The notes under the pieces: model-generated
Told to the model about the DNA's origin: nothing
The model's database searches: none
What the model saw: the letters and a program-made list of their open reading frames with translations, nothing else
In this document: positions 1-6,205 of the stretch, piece by piece
How positions within the stretch are numbered: position 1 is the first letter of the stretch
Layout of the letters: each line of letters begins with the position of its first letter
Program-made: the position numbers and the translations under genes
Origin: Abditibacteriales bacterium
Lineage (GTDB): Bacteria; Armatimonadota; Abditibacteriia; Abditibacteriales; JANWYM01
Direction of reading: 5' to 3'
DNA length: 7,162 bases
Assembly (NCBI GenBank): GCA_025055355.1
Contig: JANWYM010000211.1
Location: 1-7,162 of the forward strand

Positions 1-513
1 AGAGCCCTGCAAAGTCTGATGCAAGCCCCGCCGAAAACCATCGAACGGTTCAATCCGCAGTGGAAACGTCATTACGTCTACTGCCGATGCCAAACCGTTG
101 CCATGCCGTTGTTAGGACGCTACAAGCGAGCCTTCTACGATGGGCAAGGGCGGAAGCAAATTCCGCTCAACATCGAAGGGTTGCTCAAATCGCCTCTGAC
201 TTTAGCGGTGTGGTTCATGGACGATGGACATTACTACCCGCGAGATAAGGTTGCTTACATCTACCTGCCTCGCTACACCGATGAAGAACTCTCCCGCTTG
301 GTGAACGCGCTGGAACGGAACTTTGGGTTGTCGTGCCGCGTGGTGCGGAAGAAAGACTATCCATGCCTCTTCTTCCCGCCCAATATGACACAGAAGTTGA
401 AAGACATCATCAACCCGTGGGTTCTGCCCTCCATGCGCTACAAACTCCCTCCCGACCCCGTAACGACTGAGGGCGCGTTGCCCGAGAGTCCTGTCACCAA
501 AGTTCCATCCTAA
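1..513 (+). CDS. LAGLIDADG homing endonuclease of the L2449 intron (5' truncated by window edge)
   Basis: Homing endonuclease that would cut intron-less 23S alleles at the insertion site to spread its intron. The frame is open from base 1, so the Met at 19 is internal and the true start lies upstream. The visible 170 residues contain the second LAGLIDADG helix (LTLAVWFMDDG, near 195-228), whose acidic end supplies a catalytic Asp. Then follow the DNA-binding sheet and the family's closing segment with MRYKLP at 433-450. The first motif must lie left of the window. The last 19 or so residues (DPVTTEGALPESPVTKVPS) do not look like family sequence; they translate the intron's own P7 strand, and the stop at 511-513 directly precedes a GACAGG strand able to pair with CCTGTC at 490-495. 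No defects are seen in the visible part, so this copy may be active. Confidence 0.85.
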   Translation, partial: RALQSLMQAPPKTIERFNPQWKRHYVYCRCQTVAMPLLGRYKRAFYDGQGRKQIPLNIEGLLKSPLTLAVWFMDDGHYYPRDKVAYIYLPRYTDEELSRLVNALERNFGLSCRVVRKKDYPCLFFPPNMTQKLKDIINPWVLPSMRYKLPPDPVTTEGALPESPVTKVPS

Positions 514-596
514 GACAGGGCTAACACGCCGCGCTCCCCAACATGTGTGGGGATGAAGAGATAGTCTACCCCTTTAGGCAACTAAAGGAATCAGGG
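1..596 (+). ncRNA. Group I intron in 23S rRNA, insertion after E. coli position 2449 (3' part only)
   Basis: This is the 3' portion of a self-splicing group I intron; its 5' end lies left of the window. The core can be read directly. A P7 5' strand (R element) lies at 461-470 (taacgactga) and its partner at 559-567 contains atagtct. A P8-like hairpin pairs TCCCCA (535-540) with TGGGGA (548-553). A perfect P9 hairpin pairs CCTTTAG (571-577) with CTAAAGG (582-588) across a GCAA loop. The intron ends in the expected terminal G at 596, and the next base begins AACAGGCTGAT, the 23S sequence from E. coli A2450. That places the intron after position 2449, the same site as the yeast mitochondrial omega intron. 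It hosts a LAGLIDADG frame. The P1 helix and 5' splice site cannot be seen. Confidence 0.88.
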
Positions 597-1693
<1,097 letters not shown>

Positions 1694-1757
1694 GCATTTT
1701 CTTCTCCGCGAACTCTTTCGCCTCTATGCAGTTTTGAGGGTGTTCATCCATCTAAAG

Positions 1758-1879
1758 TTTCCCGGTGACAAGAGCGAGGGGGAAACACCCGTTCCCATTC
1801 CGAACACGGCCGTTAAGCCCCTCAGCGCCTATGGTACTGTGCTGGCGACGGCATGGGAGAGTGGGTCGTTGCCGGGAAA
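1758..1879 (+). rRNA. rrf: 5S ribosomal RNA
   Basis: Classic bacterial 5S features: the terminal helix pairs TTTCCCGG (1758-1765) with CCGGGAAA (1872-1879), an exact 8-bp match that sets both ends. Internal conserved blocks CCCGTTCCCATTCCGAACAC and a TATGGTACTG segment are present. Length is about 122 nt, slightly above the usual 117-120. It is co-oriented with 23S and 64 nt downstream, the standard bacterial order. Confidence 0.95.
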
Positions 1880-1888
1880 TTTCTTTGA

Positions 1889-1925
1889 GGGGAAGGGGAG
1901 AAGTCGTTCTTCCCCTTCCCCTTTT
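1889..1925 (+). terminator. Rho-independent terminator after 5S rRNA
   Basis: A long stem pairs GGGGAAGGGG-AGAA (1889-1902) with TTCT-TCCCCTTCCCC (1907-1921) around a GTCG loop, with one bulged T, followed by TTTT (1922-1925). It closes the 23S-5S transcript. The tRNA gene begins only three bases after the T run, so the tRNA depends on read-through or on a promoter inside this hairpin; no promoter of its own is evident. Confidence 0.85.
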
Positions 1926-1928
1926 CGT

Positions 1929-2279
1929 TCCGCAGTAGCTCAATGGTAGAGCGGGTGGCTGTAGACATGCAGCCTCTACGGGAAACCGTAGATGGAAAAA
2001 TCGGGTGAATTCAGGAGACCCTAAACCGAGCGGAAACGTTTGGCATGGTAATCCTGAGCGAAGCCTGCCGAAGGGCACCAACGAAATTAAAGATTTCGTG
2101 GCGTAGGCAGGAACGTGCAGAGACTAAAGGCTGAGGAGCCCATCCAATAATGCCTTGTCAGCGCCCGACACCCTCCTCCCGACAAGTCGGGACGGGTGAT
2201 GAGATAGTCCAAGCCCAGCAGAAATGTTGGGGGTCTTGTAACCACTAGGTTGCAGGTTCGAGTCCTGCCTGCGGAGCCA
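1929..2279 (+). tRNA. tRNA-Asn(GUU), interrupted by a group I intron in the anticodon
   Basis: Exons are 1929-1962 and 2239-2279, giving a 75-nt tRNA with encoded CCA. The acceptor stem TCCGCAG (1929-1935) pairs perfectly with CTGCGGA (2269-2275). The D arm is GCTC-AATGGTA-GAGC. The T arm is GCAGG-TTCGAGT-CCTGC. The anticodon stem GGTGG pairs with CCACT around the loop C-T-G-T/T-A-A, where the slash marks the intron. The anticodon is GTT and the joined CTGTTAA loop is typical of bacterial tRNA-Asn. The discriminator base is G73. The five-base variable loop argues against tRNA-Tyr. Only one base of the anticodon lies 3' of the intron, so unspliced RNA cannot decode Asn. Confidence 0.92.
1963..2238 (+). 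ncRNA. Group I intron in tRNA-Asn anticodon loop (IC3-like, no ORF)
   Basis: A 276-nt intron resembling the compact tRNA-Leu introns of cyanobacteria. P1 pairs exon GGCUGU (1957-1962) with GCAGCC (1969-1974), with the required U-G wobble at the splice site. P2 is TCTACGG-GAAA-CCGTAGA (1975-1992). The P4 partner and Q-like segment AATCCTGAGC is at 2050-2059. P6 pairs CCTGCC (2064-2069) with GGCAGG (2106-2111) and is capped by a CGAAAT/ATTTCG hairpin. P7 is formed by GAGACTA (2120-2126) and TAGTCC (2205-2210). P8 is nested CACCC/GGGTG and CCCGAC/GTCGGG (2169-2198). P9 is CCCAGCA-GAAA-TGTTGGG (2214-2231). It ends in G at 2238. IC3 assignment is by resemblance only. Confidence 0.9.
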
Positions 2280-2295
2280 GTCTGACCTCTCTGAT

Positions 2296-2788
2296 ATGAC
2301 GACGGCAACCCAAGCCCGACCAGCGACCATCAAAGACCTTTACCATGTGCCGGAAAACGGCAAAGCAGAAATTGTGAAGGGAGAAATTGTCCTCATGTCA
2401 CCCACAGACGGCGGTCCGAGTTACGCGGGCGATGCCATCTCTGTCTCCTTGTGGCAGCACGCCCAGCGCACCGGCATCGGTCGAGCCGTTGGTGATAACA
2501 AAGGCTTTCACGTCAATTTACCCCATCGCTCTTCCTTCAGCCCTGATGCTGCTATTGTATATCGGTCCCGACCCCGGCATGAAGTTTTACGAAGGCACAC
2601 CAGTTTTTGCCGTTGAAGTAAGAAGCGAAAATGACTACGGACCGGCTGATGAGGCAGCCATCGCCGATAAACGCGCCGACTATTTTGCCGCAGGCACGCA
2701 GGTTGTGTGGGACGTTGACCTGCTCAGTGATGAAGTCATCAAATCTTATCGCGCCAGCGACCCAGACCATCCCCGCATCTTCCATTGA
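2296..2788 (+). pseudogene. Uma2-family (DUF820) PD-(D/E)XK nuclease, frameshifted and 3' truncated
   Basis: Resembles the Uma2 family of putative restriction-endonuclease-fold proteins, usually about 190-210 aa and of uncertain role. Frame one runs 2296-2553 (MTTATQARPATIKDLYHVPE to SFSPDAA, with the fold's Asp at residue 84). The match then continues in the next frame from 2558 (YIGPDPGMKFYEG, then VFAVEVRSENDYG with the core Glu) to a stop at 2786-2788. Four bases (2554-2557, attg) stand where one codon is expected, so a single-base insertion explains the break. The C-terminal 35-45 residues are missing, and the sequence passes directly into a HEPN fragment. The start is only 16 bases after the tRNA with no clear ribosome-binding site. 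Probably dead unless the frameshift is a sequencing error. Confidence 0.8.
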
Positions 2789-3071
2789 AAAAGCCCTCAA
2801 AGCGTTCCTGCTTCACAATGGGCAGTCACCGCCGCGCATCCACTCGCTTGATACTCTCCTGAACCGGTGCATCACATTCGATGCTACACTCTCCGCCTTT
2901 TAAGCAAAGTGCCGTGTCGTTGACCAGTATTACATGCCTTCTCGCTATCCTGATGCTGGCTTACCTGCCCCACCAGCGCAAGCAGAAGCCCAGGAAGCCC
3001 TTGACTACGCCCGCACCATCCTGAGTGCCATCGAGACGCGCATCTTCCCGCCCCCGCCGCCTTCACCGTAA
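2784..3071 (+). pseudogene. HEPN-domain protein remnant (5' truncated, internal stop)
   Basis: In a single frame the sequence reads IEKALKAFLLHNGQSPPRIH (2784-2843), the typical second helix of a HEPN domain. It continues to a TAA at 2901-2903, then VDQYYMPSRYPDAGLPAPP and EALDYARTILSAIETRIF to a TAA at 3069-3071. This is the HEPN layout of EKALKA, PPR.H.L, YY.PSRYPDA and a closing helix. The first 30-35 residues are absent and the fragment starts at the break in the Uma2 remnant. HEPN proteins of this kind usually pair with a minimal nucleotidyltransferase as a toxin-antitoxin module; no such partner is in the window. With no start and an in-frame stop it should not make protein. Confidence 0.75.
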
Positions 3072-3102
3072 CTGTCACCTGTTTCGCGAATTCATTGCCT
3101 CA

Positions 3103-3131
3103 TTGACAAAGGGCAAAAACCCTGCTATATT
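3103..3131 (+). promoter_or_regulatory. Sigma70-type promoter of mutS
   Basis: A perfect -35 box TTGACA (3103-3108) and a -10 box TATATT (3126-3131) are separated by exactly 17 bases. The expected transcription start is near 3138-3140, two to four bases before ATG 3142. The spacer contains a small AGGG/CCCT inverted repeat (3110-3123), which may be incidental. Confidence 0.75.
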
Positions 3132-3141
3132 CAAGGTTGCC

Positions 3142-5808
3142 ATGAAACACAACGACAACCTCACCCCCATGCTGCGGCAATACCAAGCCATCAAGCAGCA
3201 GTATCCCGATGTGATTCTGCTGTTTCGCTTGGGGGATTTCTACGAGTGCTTCAACGAGGACGCCCATATCGTTTCCCGCGAGTGCAACCTCGTCCTGACG
3301 GGACGACCCATCAGCAAATCTGAACGGATGCCGATGTGCGGCGTGCCGCATCACGCGATTGAACGCTACCTCGCCCGCCTCGTCAAAAAGGGCTACAAGT
3401 GCGCCATCTGCGAACAGATGGAAACGCCCAAGCCCGGCAAACTCGTCCGCCGCGAAATCACCCGCGTTGTCTCCAAAGGCACCATCGTTGAAGACTCCAT
3501 GCTCGACGCCAAAGCCAATAACTTCCTGGCGGCCATAAGCGTTGACGCCAAGAGTTTTCCCAGAGTTGAGGGGTTAGGGTTCAGGGTTGAAACGGCGGCA
3601 GCGAACCTGCGCCTCGGTCTGGCACTCGTGGATGTTTCCACAGGCGAGTTCCTTGTGACTGAACTTGAATCTGCCGCCAAGTTACGCGAGGAATTCTCCC
3701 GCTGGCAACCTGCGGAGTGCCTGCTGCCCAGCGCGCTTGCTCAAGACGAAGCGTTCCTCGCCGCCATCGGCATGAGCGCAACCCACAATCCCCAACCCGC
3801 CACCCTTAAACTCACGCCCTTCGACCTCGACCCCCGCGCCTTCAAGACGCCCTATCAGAAACTCCTCGAACACTTCGGCGTCACGAGTTTGCGCGGGTTT
3901 GGGTGCGAGGACATGCCATTAGCGATTGAGGCAGCGGCGATGACGCTGGACTATTTGCGCACGACGCAACTCGCCGCGCTGACGCATATTCGCGGCATCA
4001 CGACTTACTCCACCGACCAGTTCATGCTCCTCGACGCGGCGACGCGGCGCAACCTCGAACTGACGCGCAGCCTCCGCGACGGCTCGACGCACGGCACACT
4101 GCTGGGGTTGCTCGACCAGACCGTGACCCGCATGGGCAGCCGTCTGCTGCGGCAGTGGTTGCTGCAGCCGCTGCTGGACGTGACCGCGATCCAGCGGCGG
4201 CACGAAGCCGTGCAGGAACTGGTGGACAACGCCCTGCTGCGCGGCGATGTCCGCGCCCTGCTGGATAAAATGTATGATGTCGAACGCCTCACCAGCCGCG
4301 CCGCCACGGGAACGGCGAACGCGAAAGACTTGGTCGCGTTGCGCCACTCGCTGCGCCAGTTGCCCGAACTGCTCAACGTGCTGCAAGTCGCCACCACGCC
4401 GCTGCTGAACGACATCCTCGCCCGCCTCGACCCGATGGACGACGTGCGTGACCTCCTCGACCGCGCCCTGCTCGACGACCCGCCCTTCCACCTGAATGAA
4501 GGCGGACTCATTCGCGACGGTTACAGTGAACAACTCGACGAACTGCGCCGCGTGTCCCAGCACGGCAAAGATTGGATCGCCCAACTCGAAGAGGTCGAGC
4601 GGCAGCGCACGGGGATCAAGTCGCTCAAGGTCGGGTTCAATCAGGTGTTCGGCTACTACATCGAGGTCACCAAACCCAACCTCCACCTCGTTCCCTCTTA
4701 CTACATCCGCAAGCAGACCACCGCCAACGCCGAGCGGTTCATCACCCCCGATTTGAAGGAATGGGAGTCGAAGGTGTTAGGCGCGGAGGAGAAAATCGTT
4801 GACCTCGAATATGAACTCTTCTGTGGCGTGCGTCAGCAGGTCGCCGCACACGCGGGACGCCTGCTGCAGACCGCCAAAGCCCTCGCCGAACTCGACGTGC
4901 TCGCCTGCTTCGCCGACATCGCCGTGCGCCACCACTACGTTCGCCCCACTGTCAACGACGGCGATGCCATTATCATCAAAGCGGGGCGGCACCCCGTCGT
5001 CGAGACCACGCAAGCCGAACCGTTCGTGCCCAACGATGTCACCCTGGACTGCGAGGAGAACCAACTGCACATCATCACAGGCGCGAATATGAGCGGAAAG
5101 AGCACGTATCTCCGTCAAATCGCCCTCATCGCGCTCATGGCGCAGATGGGCAGTTTCGTCCCTGCCGACGCCGCCGAGGTGGGCATCGTTGACCGCATCT
5201 TCACCCGCGTCGGTGCGCAGGATGACGTATCAACGGGTCAATCCACCTTCATGGTGGAGATGAACGAGACCGCTAACATCCTGCACAACGCCACGCGCAA
5301 AAGCCTCATCCTCCTCGACGAAATCGGGCGCGGCACTTCGACTTACGATGGACTCAGCATCGCGTGGGCGGTCACCGAATACCTCCACGAATTAGGCGCG
5401 AAGACGCTGTTCGCCACCCACTACCACCACCTCAACGACCTGGAGGAACAACTCCCCCGCGTCAAAAACTACCGCGCCGCCGTCAAAGAAGAAGGCGACC
5501 ACGTAACGTTCCTCCATCGCATCGTGCGCGGCGGCACGGACAAAAGTTACGGCATCCAAGTCGCCCGCCTCGCCGGCTTACCTCCACAGGTCATCGAACG
5601 CGCCAAGCAAATCCTTCAAACGTTGGAACGTTCTAATGTCTCGATATCGGAACACTCCCACGTCATCCCCCCGCCCATGCAGTTGAAACTCTTCGACGCT
5701 GAACCCCACCCCGTCGTGGAAGAACTCAAGTCCCTCCATCTGGACGAGATGACGCCGATTCAGGCGTTGAACAAGTTGCATGAACTCAAGAAGAAGGTCG
5801 AAAGTTAA
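3142..5808 (+). CDS. mutS: DNA mismatch repair protein MutS
   Basis: MutS clamps DNA, recognises mismatches and starts repair with MutL. From ATG 3142 it is 888 aa, near the usual 850-880. The mismatch-reading Phe-X-Glu is F33-Y-E35 (LGDFYECF). The connector domain is about residues 125-265, the core and clamp about 270-600 (TGIKSLKVGFNQVFGYYIEV near 491). The ATPase has Walker A GANMSGKST (647-655), the TGQSTFMVEM segment, Walker B LILLDEIGRG (D726, E727) and FATHYH (His760). The C-terminal MTPIQALNKLHELKKK helix is intact. ATG 3142 is chosen because it leads into the family start (LTPMLRQY) and fits the promoter; the frame is open upstream to ATG 3025 but that part overlaps the HEPN remnant. 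Residues 139-150 and 214-223 look like short repeat-derived additions. The gene stands alone, without mutL beside it. Confidence 0.97.
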   Translation: MKHNDNLTPMLRQYQAIKQQYPDVILLFRLGDFYECFNEDAHIVSRECNLVLTGRPISKSERMPMCGVPHHAIERYLARLVKKGYKCAICEQMETPKPGKLVRREITRVVSKGTIVEDSMLDAKANNFLAAISVDAKSFPRVEGLGFRVETAAANLRLGLALVDVSTGEFLVTELESAAKLREEFSRWQPAECLLPSALAQDEAFLAAIGMSATHNPQPATLKLTPFDLDPRAFKTPYQKLLEHFGVTSLRGFGCEDMPLAIEAAAMTLDYLRTTQLAALTHIRGITTYSTDQFMLLDAATRRNLELTRSLRDGSTHGTLLGLLDQTVTRMGSRLLRQWLLQPLLDVTAIQRRHEAVQELVDNALLRGDVRALLDKMYDVERLTSRAATGTANAKDLVALRHSLRQLPELLNVLQVATTPLLNDILARLDPMDDVRDLLDRALLDDPPFHLNEGGLIRDGYSEQLDELRRVSQHGKDWIAQLEEVERQRTGIKSLKVGFNQVFGYYIEVTKPNLHLVPSYYIRKQTTANAERFITPDLKEWESKVLGAEEKIVDLEYELFCGVRQQVAAHAGRLLQTAKALAELDVLACFADIAVRHHYVRPTVNDGDAIIIKAGRHPVVETTQAEPFVPNDVTLDCEENQLHIITGANMSGKSTYLRQIALIALMAQMGSFVPADAAEVGIVDRIFTRVGAQDDVSTGQSTFMVEMNETANILHNATRKSLILLDEIGRGTSTYDGLSIAWAVTEYLHELGAKTLFATHYHHLNDLEEQLPRVKNYRAAVKEEGDHVTFLHRIVRGGTDKSYGIQVARLAGLPPQVIERAKQILQTLERSNVSISEHSHVIPPPMQLKLFDAEPHPVVEELKSLHLDEMTPIQALNKLHELKKKVES

Positions 5809-5836
5809 AGGCGGCATTCAGCGCAAAAGACCGCGT

Positions 5837-5865
5837 TTGACAGACGGGCACAAGGGAACTGTAAT
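5837..5865 (+). promoter_or_regulatory. Sigma70-type promoter ahead of the second Uma2 stub
   Basis: A perfect -35 box TTGACA (5837-5842), a 17-base spacer and a -10-like TGTAAT (5860-5865). Transcription should start near 5872, about 30 bases before ATG 5902, which has the ribosome-binding site GAGGTGA (5889-5895) at six-base spacing. Confidence 0.6.
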
Positions 5866-5901
5866 CACGGCACGCACGAGGCATTGACGAGGTGAACCGC
5901 T

Positions 5902-5973
5902 ATGGTAGTCACCACCGCCACCAAGAGACTGACGTTTGAGGAGTATGTCAAACTTCCACCCATCTATGGACGC
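5902..5973 (+). pseudogene. Uma2-family nuclease, N-terminal stub (24 codons)
   Basis: The frame from ATG 5902 begins MVVTTATKRLTFEEYVKLPP, followed by IYGR; the TKRLTFEEY.KLP opening is characteristic of Uma2-family proteins, which continue with a (Y)EIVDGEL-like stretch. Here the match ends at 5973 and the frame runs 17 more codons through a GC-rich hairpin element to a TAA at 6025-6027, giving at most a 41-residue peptide. No later Uma2 sequence is seen after the hairpins, so this is truncation rather than simple insertion. Promoter and ribosome-binding site are intact. It lies 93 bases after mutS in the same direction. Confidence 0.65.
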
Positions 5974-5979
5974 GGGGAG

Positions 5980-6070
5980 ACTCACTCTCCTCCTCACCAA
6001 GGAGGGGTCGGGGGAGGTTCAAAGTAAGCCGACAACCCCCTGCAGCCCTCTGGCCAAGGGGGACAGCAAG
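5980..6070. repeat. Inverted pair of GC-rich hairpin elements
   Basis: The left unit folds CCTCCT-CACCA-AGGAGG (5989-6005) and the right unit pairs CCCCCT (6036-6041) with AGGGGG (6057-6062). The reverse complement of the left unit loosely resembles the right unit, so they may be diverged, oppositely oriented copies of one intergenic repeat. They sit between two convergent genes and could help end transcription, but no T run follows either stem. Confidence 0.45.
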
Positions 6071-6170
6071 GTTTCTTAGGAGTTACGCGGGAAAGGAATG
6101 ACGGCAACCGCGTAACTATTCTCCTGTTCGCAGACGCTGTCTTCGCCCACGACCCACCGCGCCCGCCAAA

Positions 6171-6193
6171 GGTCCGCGACGGCGTCGCGGGCG
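6171..6193 (-). terminator. Possible terminator hairpin of the ornithine cyclodeaminase-like gene
   Basis: GTCCGCGAC (6172-6180) pairs with GTCGCGGGC (6184-6192) around a three-base loop, nine pairs including one G-T, about 13 bases past the stop codon on the minus strand. Only a CTTT follows it in the direction of transcription, so it is a weak candidate and may just be GC-rich sequence. Confidence 0.35.
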
Positions 6194-6205
6194 ACCTTGC
6201 CGACG

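Noticed and set aside
1929..1965. Reading the tRNA as Tyr(GTA), or as Thr(TGT) with a different junction
   Set aside because: A Tyr tRNA of bacteria has a long variable arm, absent here, and neither reading gives the P1 U-G wobble together with an intron-terminal G; Asn(GTT) satisfies all of these.
2087..2333. Minus-strand frames containing AGRTRTCNL
   Set aside because: This is the familiar false translation of tRNA antisense sequence; the segment is the tRNA-Asn 3' exon and its intron.
3025..3141. Upstream ATG 3025 as the mutS start
   Set aside because: The extra 39 residues overlap the HEPN remnant in another frame, cross the promoter and do not belong to MutS.
3919..4686. Long minus-strand frame of 255 codons inside mutS
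   Set aside because: It is the antisense of a fully conserved MutS region, with low-complexity composition and no recognisable family; it reflects GC-rich codon use.
6076..6205. Minus-strand continuation after the cyclodeaminase stop, in another frame
   Set aside because: It reads VGKVARDAVADLWRARWVV and beyond with no stop for about 40 codons, but shows no family I recognise, and the upstream gene ends at a normal length, so a frameshift is unlikely.
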